Shown: one piece after another, positions 40,701-46,030 of the stretch
How positions within the stretch are numbered: the first letter of the stretch is position 1
How the letters are laid out: every line of letters begins with the position of its first letter
Assembly: GCA_002633025.1 (NCBI GenBank)
Contig: NMRB01000762.1
Span: forward strand, 178,238 to 242,237
From: Notospermus geniculatus
Lineage: Eukaryota; Nemertea; Pilidiophora; Heteronemertea; Lineidae
Direction: 5' to 3'
Length of the DNA stretch: 64,000 bases
Position numbers and translations under genes: made by a program
The notes under the pieces: model-generated
Database searches by the model: none
What the model was told of the DNA's origin: nothing
Seen by the model: the letters and a program-made list of their open reading frames with translations, nothing else

Positions 40701-43700
40701 GTGACAGGAATGCTAAACTTGTGTACACTCTGGTGGACGACAAAGGTGTGTATAGAGCTGCAAATTCCATGGCTTGAAGAAGAATATATGTACTTTAATG
40801 TTTGCAGCAGTTATTCCTACTAGTATGTTTCCTACCCCTCGTTATTTTTCGGTGCGTAGGCCTAGGTATTACAGGTAGTCAAAATGGCAATTTCGAAATA
40901 TGGTATCCTGCTCCTTTGTGTGCACGAGAATTTTGACGTTTCTCTGATTCATTGATAAAGGACGTGCTATAAAGTGACCGAAAATAGGAGACCTACGATG
41001 TTGCTTTTATTCCTCCCAAAAATGGTTCATCCTTCACACTCCAGTCCCACTTACCGTTGACAAGACAACCGGGGCACTCTACACAACCAGAGTACTCGAC
41101 CGAGAAAAAGTTGGCAGATTTGAATTCAAGGTCTTCGTGAAGGACAATGGCTCTCCGCCCAAGACTGCCTCATCAGTTATTGTAGTAAAGGTCATCGATG
41201 TCAACGACAATGCTCCGAGATTTACTCAAGAGTTGTACGAAGGAATGGTGATGGAAAATGATAGGATTGACGATGCAGATAGGAAAGTGACATTGGTAAG
41301 CAGACGAACTTTGTTGACATTTTATTCGCCGAAGAGTCCACTCCTTCTTGGCCTACATGCTCTTCTGCATCATTTCGCCAATGGTATAAAGCTCTGATAT
41401 CCAACTGAAGTTGCACAACAGACTCGCTTTATGCGATAATTCAGGCACATAAATGTAATTTTCTGTTGCAGACGGATCGCATTCATGCAGTTGACTACGA
41501 CAAAGACGAACTGCACAGGAAGATTCGCTATTCGCTCTCAGGGCCAGGGAGTGAGCTGTTCAGGATTGTGCAGACGAACGGGAGAGTATCAATAGAAGCG
41601 ACTGGCCGGATCGACTATGAGGAGGTTAAAGAGTACAGATTTCAGGTAAATTGGCCATTCTGAAAAAAACAACTCCTGCACGCTCCAACAATACCCAAGG
41701 TAGAAAAATGTTGGCAACAAGATACATGTACACCTACAGTAAGAGAATGTATTCGTCCTGAAGCTTTTGGGTTGAAATGTGGCTCAGGGTTGAACTTAGG
41801 GACCTTCTCAAAATAAATTTGAAGCCTAAAAGATGAAATTTTTTCATCTGGGGGGGAGGGGGTTCTCATTTTATGGCCAAAATTTCGTTTCTTGATACCC
41901 TTCTGGCTTCACCATTCCAAGGCACCATACATTGAATATAGACATCCTGAAGTGACCCTCCATAGTTCTATCACTGACTGCCTCATGTATTGTGAGTTCT
42001 GATTGGTCATGTCTGTTCAGTGACCAGGATTGTTCGCTATTCGCTCTCAGGGCCAGGGAGTGAGCTGTTCAGGATTGTGCAGACGAACGGGAGAGTATCA
42101 ATAGAAGCGACTGGCCGGATCGACTACGAGGAGGTTAAAGAGTACAGATTTCAGGTGAATTGGCCATTCTGTAAAAAACAACTCCCGCGCACGCTCCAAC
42201 AATAAGGTAGAAAAATGTTGGCAACAAGATGCACCTACAGTAAGAGAATGTATTCGTCCTGAAGCTTTTGGGTTGAAATTTGGCTCAGGGTTGAACTTAG
42301 GCGACCCCTCGTTCTCTGTAGATGGCATTGCATTCTTTCTGATGTTGGCAATCTTTACAGGTGGAAGCGACGGACCAAGGGATCAACAGACTCAAAGGTC
42401 ACAGTGAACTCAAGATAACTGTCTTGGATGCCAATGACCAACCACCTGTATTCGAAAAGAGGACAGCCACCTTTCCAATCAAAGGCGAGACACCTGTTGG
42501 CAGTAATGTCGGAACGCTCCGAGCCAGAGATGGCGACACCATTGACGACAACAGACGGACCACGTATGTCTTGCGCAATGGAGGGTTCGGGAAGTTCCGG
42601 GTGGACACGGCGAATGGTAAGGAGTTTGATCTTGTGCTGTAGGGTGGGCACCTGGCATACATCAGGTGTATCAGCTCCAATTTTCCGTGTAGCCTACGTG
42701 TGTCATCTGTCCGACCTGTGCCAAATCAAGAGGATTTCTTTTAACTAATAGGTACCATCTTTGTGGCTGACCGGCTGAACCGCCTACCAGTCAAGGGAAC
42801 ATACAGACTTGAGATAGACGCCATTGACAGCACCAGTCCTGTTTTCCGCGACAGCGCCGAGGTCTTGATCACAGTATCGAAGAATAAACCTCCAAGGATT
42901 ACCGGACCAAGTCTACTGCACGTCGCCGAGAACCTCGACGTTGGGACCACCATCGGGCGGGTCTTGGCATTGGATCCTGATCATCTGCCAAGTGAAAGGA
43001 ATCCATTGAAATTCAGGATAGTGGACAGGAATGGTAAAGATCTACTTCTTCATGACGATTTGGTCGGTAAAACGCACAGGTCAATGTCACCCTGTCCCTG
43101 CCTTGTCTATGACGCTACACTGTTTCCTGTTTGATAAGACTGCAGTGGTGGATGGGACATTCCATCTGATTGATAATGTTCTTCTGCTTTTTCAGCTCAC
43201 GTTGCGATCGACCTGAATACAGGAGTTCTCACAATGAAGGAGAAGATAGACAGGGAGGAGATCGAGGAAATAACCTTCACAGTAGAGGTCAAGGACAAAG
43301 GGTCACCAGAAGAAACGGCAATGGCAGACGTTCGCCTTGTGATCGATGACGAAAATGACAATGCCCCAGAATTCAGTCAGGCCATCTACATTGGCACAGT
43401 GTTTGAAGACAACGAAAAACCCTATCGACGACAACCTGTGTTGATGGTGAGGAACTTGTTTCTTGCCCTCTGGTGCCATCAAAGGGAAGATCAGAATGAC
43501 GCTCTGGTCATAGCAGACCTCCTGACCTGACCAAATATCGTTTCAGTAAAATCCGTCCGTTGCTTCGGCTGTCTCCATCCGTAGCAGCAAAAGCCACTCA
43601 CAGATAATTATGAATTCGATACAAAATCAGAAAGCTCTCAAATCCCATCCACTTTCAGTCCTCGATGGTCCGAACCACCGATGGCGACGCGACCGTCGAA

Positions 43701-46030
43701 AATCGGCAAGTCACCTACAGCCTCATTGGTAAAGGCAGCAAGTTCTTCTTAATCAACCCAACCACAGGGAAGATTATTGTCGGGCCCAGGGGGGAGGGGA
43801 AGATTGACCGAGAGAAAGTTGAGAAGTTCAAATTCAAGGTAGGTGACAGCAAAAGGGACAATAACTGTGGCAGTATTGAGTCTTCCACCCTTTACTTGCA
43901 TCATTCCTACAGTGGCAGCCGAAGCCGTTTGTGTGGGTTCTCGCTCCCTCTCTGTCGCTCTCTCATCGAACGGCTTGTTGGGATGTAGAATGTTCTGCAA
44001 CTTCTCTACCCTGCATGTGGGCGAAATCGGAGACTTGGCGAGACACCCTATTTTATTTTACAATGGGGCAGCACTAGTATCTCGCCAGAGTTCAATCATG
44101 ATTCTTTTATCAATGGGTGAGTCTCTGCGACAAAGTTCCACAGGAAGAACAAGTTCTCTTCCTAGTTTTTGCCACTGAATCGAATCAGCCATTGGTTCGT
44201 CGCTCCATAGATGAAACTTGTCGATGATAACCCTGAGGCTGTTTTATCCCGCTCAGAGTTTTCTCCTCCAGATTGCAGCCACAGACAAGAATGGCAAAGG
44301 TCAGCTATCTCTTGCTAGTGTTATCATCCATGTTGAAGACCTCAACGACAACAGCCCAGCATTCTCAAACCCGGGCAAGACATTCATAGCTGGAGAGAAC
44401 GTCAGGGCTGGGGCTGTCGTTGGGAAGATAGAGGCCACAGACAGAGATGCAACTTCTCCCAATAAAGATGTAATCTATCTGCTGAAGAATGATGCCTTTG
44501 GGAAGTTTCGTGTTGATACGAAAACAGGTAGGAATGGCTTGTTGTGAGTAGTCCTCGTGCATAGAAGTGGTGGCACCTCGTGCACGCCGACTCAAGGAAA
44601 TTACCGGGTACCGGTGTGAGTTCTGCCATTGACAAAGTTAGGCTGGAAATTTGCGATTTTGCATCAAAACTGCGAAGCATAAAACAATACGGAACATGAC
44701 AAATGCATGCATTTACAAATGGATGAAGAAGGGTGAACACTACCTACTGTATCTGCGACAATTTCGGAAAAATACGACGGAAAAGTTTACAGCAAAACTA
44801 CCGAACATGGGTGCCGCATGTTTGTAAGATCTGTGCACGACGACCAAGACACAATTCATTCACTGAATGGTTGTGGTGGACTTTATAGAAAGCTGTTGAC
44901 CATTACGTCATAGCTCTTTCATCACGTCTCGAATCAGCTAAACAAATGTGCCACAGACATTACGTGTTGATCAGAAATTGACCAGATCCAAAACCCAGTT
45001 GTGTTCGATGATGCAATTCCTTGTTCTTTAGGTGAGGTGATCGTCCTTGAAGGTCTTTTCTACCGTCCAAGAGAACAGACGTACTCCCTAACCGTTATAG
45101 CTGCCGACAAAGGAGCGCCGTCTTTAGAGACAGAAGCTATCTACCTTGTGAAAGTCCTGAAGAAGGATTTCATTGAGTTCACTACTACACGGGAGTTTTC
45201 TGGCCAGATGACGTTCGTCGTGGACGAGGAGAAACGAATCGGAAGTCGGGTTGGAAAACTTGTTACATCAGGAAAGAACGGGTCGCAGGGGAATTTTGTT
45301 GTGGTGAAACCTTCCCCTGAAGCAGATGGTAAGATTTTACTTTTGTTTGTTTATGTTCAGTCGTACAACCATTCATGCCTCGCACAACACTCCAGCAAGA
45401 ACCTTCTTGAAGTTTCGATTTCCACCACAGTTACATGGGTAATAAACTATCGTCCATCTTCCCGCAGTGCCTTTCCGTGTGGAGTCTTCTGGGGTCATCT
45501 TCACGTCTGGACGCCTCGACGCCGACACCAAACGACACTACGAATTCCAGGTCAAGGAAACGGACGCCACTGGCAAAGATAGCACCACACTTGTAACCAT
45601 ATTCTTACGAGATCTCAACGACAACCCACCGAAGTTCTCCCAGGAGGAATACCGGCATATGGTGTTTGCTGGATTCCCGGCAGGAACTGTGGTCGCCACA
45701 CCGTTCGCTTACGACGACGTGGACGACCACCGATCAGAATATGAGTACACCCTCGGTGGAGGACCTGTAGGTTACTTTGAAATAGACTCAAAAACGGGAA
45801 CGATAATGACTGAAGCGAGATTAAATAATGTGTCAAGAGATACAACTTTGGAATACGAAATCACTGCCATTGATATTAGTGATCGAAGTTTATTAGCACG
45901 GGCGAAGTTGGTGGTTCAGGTGATCCCGTGGCGTGCACCACCGACGGGATCGCCTGGGAGTTTGTTTGTTCGACCCTCCAGGCCAGATAGGGGTCCTGCA
46001 GGGTGCCCGTGTTGTACAGTCTATTGCTGA
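1697..46030 (+). CDS. Giant multi-repeat cadherin (60-exon model, about 36 EC repeats)
   Basis: Exons were chained by reading GT-AG borders and checking that every junction keeps phase. The joined frame is 12,435 nt after discounting a 2-nt insertion near 22520, an exact multiple of three, giving about 4,144 residues. The protein has a signal peptide and roughly 36 cadherin linkers of the D-x-N-D-N-x-P-x-F type or a degenerate form. It should act outside the cell in calcium-dependent adhesion or as an extended filament. I see no EGF, laminin-G, transmembrane or catenin-binding segment, which separates it from Fat, Dachsous and classical cadherins. The model uses exon 20082-20246 rather than its copy at 20614, and exon 28426-28682 rather than 28927-29180. 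Residue numbers in later entries follow this model. The cadherin assignment is certain; the first exon and the C-terminus are less so. Confidence 0.9.
1903..2479. mobile_element. Nested palindromic elements, three levels
   Basis: The outer arms are ACTCTAAACTCCCACTTA at 1903-1920 and its reverse complement at 2462-2479. Inside lie a second pair (GCCCCCGTCACATATCCAC at about 1922 against GTGGATATCTGACGGGGGC at about 2117) and a third pair (TTACCTGTCCCATTCCTGA near 2136 against its complement near 2440). A separate compact hairpin occupies 2224-2334 with arms of about 40 bp. A CATTTT microsatellite lies at about 2008-2050. The layout suggests repeated insertion of elements into one another. Confidence 0.6.
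3328..3892. mobile_element. Outer inverted-repeat element hosting the 305-bp MITE
   Basis: The arms at about 3328-3385 and 3793-3892 are complementary (AGAGCTACACGG, GGACACGCCGGTTAA, AGCAAGGTTCATTGGC). The right arm carries a small 40-bp hairpin insertion (GGCTTCAC ... GTGAAGCC). The 305-bp element at 3460-3764 lies inside it. No transposase frame is present. Confidence 0.55.
3460..3764. mobile_element. 305-bp palindromic MITE, copy 1
   Basis: It begins with ATCTTCGATGATCGAAGG and ends with the near-perfect reverse complement; the arms are 28 bp. A second copy of identical length and high similarity lies at 19314-19618 in a different intron of the same gene. Two matching copies with the same ends define this as a discrete mobile family. 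It is nonautonomous and has no protein of its own. Confidence 0.75.
3929..4048. mobile_element. 120-bp hairpin MITE
   Basis: Two 53-bp arms (starting AGGGAGGTTTCGCAAGCGCC) are complementary with one mismatch and enclose a loop of about 14 bases. As a single strand it would fold into an almost complete hairpin. Confidence 0.7.
4560..4768. repeat. 40-bp minisatellite, about five units
   Basis: The core GAACATCGCACACAAGTGACGTTAAAGCAA-type unit recurs at a 40-bp period, for example GTCGCCGAAC at 4681 and again at 4721, with scattered substitutions. It is non-coding, although an open frame runs out of it to about 5169. Confidence 0.75.
5998..7493. mobile_element. Foldback-like element with tandem-repeat arms
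   Basis: The left arm (5998-6213) is a tandem array of about 18-bp units built on TAACGCATAATGTTACAC. The right arm (about 7315-7493) is the same array in inverted order, matching unit by unit including the irregular spacers. The interior of about 1.1 kb holds no recognised gene. Long inverted arms made of short tandem repeats are the defining layout of foldback transposons; assignment to that class is inference from layout alone. Confidence 0.65.
7694..7812. mobile_element. 119-bp palindromic MITE
   Basis: The arms GACGTTGGGCGGCGCTGT... (7694) and ...ACAGCGCCGCCCAACGTC (ending 7812) are complementary over about 35 bp, with a short loop. Confidence 0.65.
8000..8057. repeat. Half-copy of the 60401-60526 hairpin element
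   Basis: The stretch GGCCGTATTC then AGACGCGTGTAACTTCGTC and AAATGCACGGTGGAAGTG matches the left arm and loop of the hairpin at 60401-60526. The right arm is absent here, so this is a truncated copy. Confidence 0.55.
9359..9492. mobile_element. Palindromic MITE, first of three in a row
   Basis: The arms AGAGAGTTTTCGCAAAGC and GCTTTGCGAAAACTCCCTCT flank CCCGAAACGCCAACG-type inner arms. A related copy with the same inner arm lies at 16838-16958. No coding capacity. Confidence 0.65.
9494..9685. mobile_element. 192-bp palindromic MITE, second of three
   Basis: The arms beginning GGCTCCAGTTCCATAGAGCT are complementary for about 75 bp (through CACGCGCCACGCTTCACG and AACGAAAGGAAAACGTG), with a loop of roughly 45 bp. 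The match is nearly perfect, so the insertion may be recent. Confidence 0.7.
9688..9840. mobile_element. 153-bp palindromic MITE, third of three
   Basis: The arms TAAAGCGGGTGAT... and ...ATCACCCGCTTA are complementary for about 65 bp around a central TTATAAGG/CCATATAA loop. It starts three bases after the preceding element ends. Confidence 0.7.
11298..11686. mobile_element. Inverted-repeat element in intron 1
   Basis: The arms of about 57 bp at 11298-11354 (through CCACCGCTAGGGCTAGAAG) and 11629-11686 are complementary with few mismatches. The interior of about 275 bp is non-coding. Confidence 0.65.
12000..18751 (+). CDS. Cadherin exons 2-8: N-terminal repeats EC1-EC3 (part)
   Basis: The exons are 12000-12074, 13979-14127, 16512-16604, 17244-17369, 17819-17944, 18245-18335 and 18612-18751, with consistent phases 1, 1, 0, 0, 0, 0, 1, 0. 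They encode about residues 26-293. The first linker is not canonical: exon 6 reads L-K-D-V-D-D-M-G-P-A-F. That D-D-x-G-P-x-F form is what I recall from the N-terminal part of protocadherin-15 and insect Cad99C/Cad74A-type proteins. Early cysteines (F-C-A-Q and R-P-C-L-Q) and long insertions set this region apart from the regular repeats downstream. Kinship with protocadherin-15 is inference from short motifs only. Confidence 0.8.
12591..13978. other. Cadherin intron 2 (right part), no feature recognised
   Basis: No gene is seen here. Open frames on both strands around 13069-13484 have no recognisable domain. A phrase GATGAAGTGGGC recurs near 13450 and 13620 next to cytosine-rich runs. Confidence 0.35.
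14323..14447. mobile_element. 125-bp palindromic MITE in intron 3
   Basis: The arms GGGCCATATGAATAAAGACT and AGTCTTTATTCATATGACCC continue into AGTAAATGCT/AGCATTTGCT, giving about 32 bp of pairing. Confidence 0.65.
15841..16321. mobile_element. TTAA-flanked inverted-repeat element
   Basis: The element begins TTAAAGGGCCTCTAGAGGC and ends GCCTCTAGAGTCCCTTTAA, so it is bounded by TTAA on both sides with CCCTTT-type termini. TTAA targets and such ends are typical of piggyBac-like elements. The 440-bp interior has no transposase, so it would be nonautonomous. Class assignment is inference. Confidence 0.6.
16691..16835. mobile_element. 145-bp palindromic MITE
   Basis: The arms TTAGGGAGGTTGAGATCAGC and GCTGATCTCAACCTCCTATTAA extend through CGCGGATCCTTATA/TATAAGGATCCGTG. 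It starts about 85 bp after the donor of cadherin exon 4. Confidence 0.65.
16838..16958. mobile_element. MITE related to 9359-9492
   Basis: The arms GAGTTTTCACAAAGCCCCCG and CGGGGGCTGTGCGAAAAC enclose ACCCATTGTTCG and GAACAAAAGGATAG, both shared with the element at 9359. It abuts the previous palindrome. Confidence 0.6.
17630..17730 (-). mobile_element. tRNA-derived SINE head
   Basis: Read on the minus strand, the sequence has an A-box-like TGGCCTAGTGGTTAAGG and a B box GGTTCGAATCT about 60 bases apart, spaced as in a class II tRNA. The acceptor ends do not pair, so it is not a working tRNA. It lies in cadherin intron 5. Confidence 0.5.
19006..20246 (+). CDS. Cadherin exons 9-11: EC3-EC5
   Basis: Exons 19006-19185, 19711-19848 and 20082-20246 are all phase 0 and encode about residues 294-454. 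Exon 9 carries the degenerate linker V-F-D-Q-N-M-H-A-P-E-F followed by V-K-A-V-D-K-D, the D-x-D calcium element of the next repeat. Exon 10 contains L-D-E-T-T-G and L-D-R-E-E, the standard mid-domain motifs. Exon 11 carries L-T-D-V-N-D-H-S-P-I-F. A 305-bp MITE sits in the intron between exons 9 and 10. Confidence 0.85.
19314..19618. mobile_element. 305-bp palindromic MITE, copy 2
   Basis: Same length and same ends as the element at 3460-3764, including internal phrases such as TATCTTGGCACGATGCCAAC and CTTTATATCGGGTCTTCGGC. It lies in cadherin intron 9, about 90 bp upstream of an exon acceptor. Confidence 0.75.
20614..20778 (+). CDS. Tandem duplicate of cadherin exon 11
   Basis: This 165-nt exon encodes the same 55 residues as 20082-20246 and differs by one synonymous base (AGT against AGC). 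Both have an acceptor and a GTGAGA donor, and flanking intron is duplicated too, at a period of 532 bp. All borders are phase 0, but using both copies would insert half an EC repeat and break the fold. It is either a mutually exclusive exon or a false duplication; the unknown base at 20572, exactly at the junction, favours an assembly join. Confidence 0.6.
21138..23314 (+). CDS. Cadherin exons 12-17: EC5-EC7
   Basis: The exons are 21138-21385, 21543-21672, 22020-22108, 22220-22304, 22445-22767 and 23204-23314. Exon 12 opens T-P-R-G-V-L-A-T-D-A-D-E-G and ends at a GC donor (AAAG|GCAAGT) whose phase 2 is completed by the next exon. Exon 13 has a degenerate linker (M-A-N-K-H-A-P-V-F); exon 16 has the canonical V-T-D-I-N-D-N-A-P-Y-F. 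Exon 16 has 323 nt between two phase-0 borders, 2 nt too many, and its frame breaks within TATATAAA at 22517-22524. A SINE occupies the intron after exon 16. Confidence 0.8.
22884..23100 (+). mobile_element. tRNA-derived SINE, copy 1
   Basis: An A box (TAGCCTAGTGGTTA) and a B box (GGTTCGAATCC at about 22935) give a tRNA-like head with CTTAGCAAG in the anticodon position. The tail includes CATCCAAGTGAGGAACGTG and CAATAATGCT. A second copy with the same body lies at 38897-39133. The acceptor stem is imperfect, so this is a SINE rather than a tRNA gene. Confidence 0.7.
23706..26335 (+). CDS. Cadherin exon 18 and module 1 (exons 19-22)
   Basis: Exon 18 (23706-23834) carries L-K-D-V-N-D-N-P-P-V-F and an insertion G-F-V-T-E-D-D-E-D; with exon 17 it is a split form of the fourth exon of the later modules. 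Module 1 uses 24093-24266, 24967-25222, 25574-25855 and 26082-26335, about residues 826-1147, three EC repeats. The linkers are V-D-D-V-N-E-F-A-P-R-F, then V-K-L-N-N-P-P-E-F without calcium ligands, then I-L-D-A-N-D-N-P-P-L-F. The first exon has the T-I-D-C-E motif where ordinary repeats have L-D-R-E. Confidence 0.88.
24279..24411. mobile_element. 133-bp palindromic MITE close to a splice donor
   Basis: The arms GGCCTGATTCACGAAACCCT and AGGGCTTTGTGAATTAGGCC extend about 58 bp, ending ACAATAGATACGGG. The element starts 12 bp after the donor of exon 19. Confidence 0.65.
25923..28769 (+). repeat. Tandem 2.8-kb duplication, unit A
   Basis: The unit begins at CTTCTTGTTTGAAAGAA and runs through cadherin exons 22-27 to the junction AAAGCTTT/CCCTTCTTG at about 28768, where unit B begins. 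Matching exons are offset by 2,807 to 3,004 bp because of insertions and deletions in the introns. Unit A has about 190 bp of extra intron sequence near 27640-27860 that unit B lacks. Confidence 0.85.
26426..28682 (+). CDS. Cadherin module 2 (exons 23-27)
   Basis: Exons are 26426-26599, 26887-27031, 27440-27556, 27935-28210 and 28426-28682, about residues 1148-1470. Here the second exon of the module is split in two (145 + 117 nt). The linkers are V-D-D-V-N-D-N-P-P-Q-F, then A-L-P-E-N-L-P-P-I-L with no calcium ligands, then V-E-D-V-N-D-N-G-P-R-F. The repeat before the degenerate linker has W-L-D-L-P-P where a D-R-E motif is expected. Confidence 0.88.
28927..29180 (+). CDS. Phase-incompatible duplicate of cadherin exon 22 (candidate alternative exon)
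   Basis: This is the unit B copy of 26082-26335, with the same protein and 10 synonymous differences. It begins in phase 1, whereas the preceding exon (28426-28682) ends in phase 0, so the two cannot be joined without a frameshift. It can only be used if 28426-28682 is skipped, from the donor at 28210, because both are phase 1-0 exons. That makes the two a candidate mutually exclusive pair encoding different third repeats. A collapsed-haplotype artefact is the alternative. Confidence 0.6.
29273..31489 (+). CDS. Cadherin module 3 (duplicate of module 2)
   Basis: Exons are 29273-29446, 29891-30035, 30432-30548, 30742-31017 and 31233-31489, about residues 1471-1793. The protein matches module 2 except for a conservative arginine-to-lysine change in the first exon; the other differences I see are silent. 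Splice sites and phases are intact. If both modules are real, the protein carries two virtually identical three-repeat blocks in series. Confidence 0.75.
29465..29622. mobile_element. 158-bp MITE present only in unit B
   Basis: The termini AAAACTGCCCATACACG and CGTGTATGGGCGGCTTT are complementary, followed inward by CAATATTATTGCACAATAT arms. Unit A has CTATGACTTAGGCC at the matching site, so the insertion boundaries are visible directly and suggest a TA target duplication. Confidence 0.75.
31704..33235 (+). CDS. Cadherin module 4 (exons 33-36)
   Basis: Exons are 31704-31877, 31998-32244, 32359-32646 and 32985-33235, about residues 1794-2113. The linkers are V-Q-D-V-N-D-N-A-P-V-F, S-I-P-T-N-N-P-P-V-I (no calcium ligands) and I-E-D-V-N-D-N-P-P-A-F. 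The first exon has I-I-D-C-E. The last exon carries the G-T-V-T-E-D-D insertion that marks the first repeat of the next module. Confidence 0.9.
33276..33530. repeat. 38-bp intronic minisatellite, about 6.5 units
   Basis: The unit is GCTTCTGATTGGCATATTGG then TGGCAGCAATGGGGTGAA, repeating at 38 bp (for example 33426 and 33464). It lies about 40 bp after the donor of exon 36. An antisense open frame through it only reflects the repeat. Confidence 0.85.
33660..35564 (+). CDS. Cadherin module 5 (exons 37-40)
   Basis: Exons are 33660-33833, 34174-34426, 34633-34914 and 35314-35564, about residues 2114-2433. The linkers are V-I-D-I-N-D-N-P-P-S-F, K-V-P-K-N-V-P-P-K-I (degenerate) and V-D-D-V-N-D-N-A-P-V-F. 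The first exon carries T-I-D-C-E. Exon lengths are 174, 253, 282 and 251, the commonest form of the module. Confidence 0.9.
35828..37410 (+). CDS. Cadherin module 6 (exons 41-44)
   Basis: Exons are 35828-35995, 36255-36513, 36680-36949 and 37160-37410, about residues 2434-2749. The linkers are I-T-D-V-N-D-N-P-P-V-F, T-I-P-D-N-Q-A-P-E-I (degenerate) and V-R-D-V-N-D-V-V-P-K-F, where even the third linker has lost its last asparagine. The first exon is the shortest of its class at 168 nt. Confidence 0.9.
37586..39482 (+). CDS. Cadherin module 7 (exons 45-48)
   Basis: Exons are 37586-37762, 38151-38406, 38566-38838 and 39223-39482, about residues 2750-3071. The linkers are I-E-D-L-N-D-H-S-P-V-F, N-V-P-K-N-P-S-P-V-I (degenerate) and I-E-D-E-D-D-N-P-P-L-F. 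A broken copy of the start of the 38151 exon lies just upstream at 38008, and a SINE sits in the intron before the last exon. Confidence 0.9.
38008..38073 (+). pseudogene. Broken duplicate of the start of cadherin exon 46
   Basis: A 145-bp tandem duplication copied the intron end (TTTTGTTTTCCTTCTTTTG), an acceptor (CTTGCAG) and about 65 nt of the exon at 38151. The copy has an extra T (GTTTATCACC against GTTATCGCC) that shifts the frame, and it ends without a donor. It should not be translated but could act as a decoy acceptor. Confidence 0.7.
38897..39133 (+). mobile_element. tRNA-derived SINE, copy 2
   Basis: It shares GCCTGATAGCCTAGTGGTTA, CTTAGCAAG, CATCCAAGTGAGGAAC and CAATAATGCTAT with the copy at 22884, and ends in an AATACGAAATACGAAAT simple-sequence tail. 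It lacks the B-box part of the head and has an extra segment (about 38960-39015) absent from copy 1, so this copy is probably not transcribable. Confidence 0.65.
39659..41295 (+). CDS. Cadherin module 8 (exons 49-52)
   Basis: Exons are 39659-39832, 39988-40240, 40461-40745 and 41045-41295, about residues 3072-3392. The linkers are V-D-D-V-N-D-N-A-P-V-F, T-L-P-T-N-N-P-P-R-F (degenerate) and V-I-D-V-N-D-N-A-P-R-F. The first exon has R-L-D-A-E in place of T-I-D-C-E. Lengths are 174, 253, 285 and 251. Confidence 0.9.
41472..43446 (+). CDS. Cadherin module 9 (exons 53-56)
   Basis: Exons are 41472-41645, 42361-42616, 42752-43033 and 43196-43446, about residues 3393-3713. The linkers are V-L-D-A-N-D-Q-P-P-V-F, T-V-S-K-N-K-P-P-R-I (degenerate) and I-D-D-E-N-D-N-A-P-E-F. 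The first exon reads R-I-D-Y-E at the usual D-C-E position. Part of that exon and its downstream intron is repeated at 42028-42330. Confidence 0.9.
42028..42154 (+). pseudogene. Truncated duplicate of cadherin exon 53
   Basis: This matches the last 125 nt or so of 41472-41645 nearly exactly, including the donor (CAG|GTGAAT), and the similarity continues about 170 bp into the intron. The first 50 nt of the exon are missing. The nearest upstream AG (CTGTTCAG) would begin it in the wrong phase for the preceding phase-0 donor, so it is a dead exon copy. Confidence 0.7.
43659..46030 (+). CDS. Cadherin module 10 and C-terminus (exons 57-60)
   Basis: Exons are 43659-43838, 44272-44527, 45032-45328 and the terminal exon 45468-46030, about residues 3714-4144. 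The linkers are V-E-D-L-N-D-N-S-P-A-F, K-V-L-K-K-D-F-I-E-F (fully degenerate) and L-R-D-L-N-D-N-P-P-K-F. The last repeat ends near K-L-V-V-Q-V, followed by about 37 proline-, glycine- and arginine-rich residues ending C-P-C-C-T-V-Y-C and a TGA. No hydrophobic membrane span follows. A GTGATC right after the last repeat (45919) could be an unused or alternative donor, so a different C-terminus remains possible. Confidence 0.8.

Noticed and set aside
42028-42154. Working alternative to cadherin exon 53
   Set aside because: The first 50 nt and the acceptor are missing, and the only upstream AG gives the wrong phase.
20058-45845. Many minus-strand open frames of 60-150 codons opposite the cadherin exons
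   Set aside because: They are shadows of the real + strand exons. None has cadherin-independent homology or consistent splice sites.
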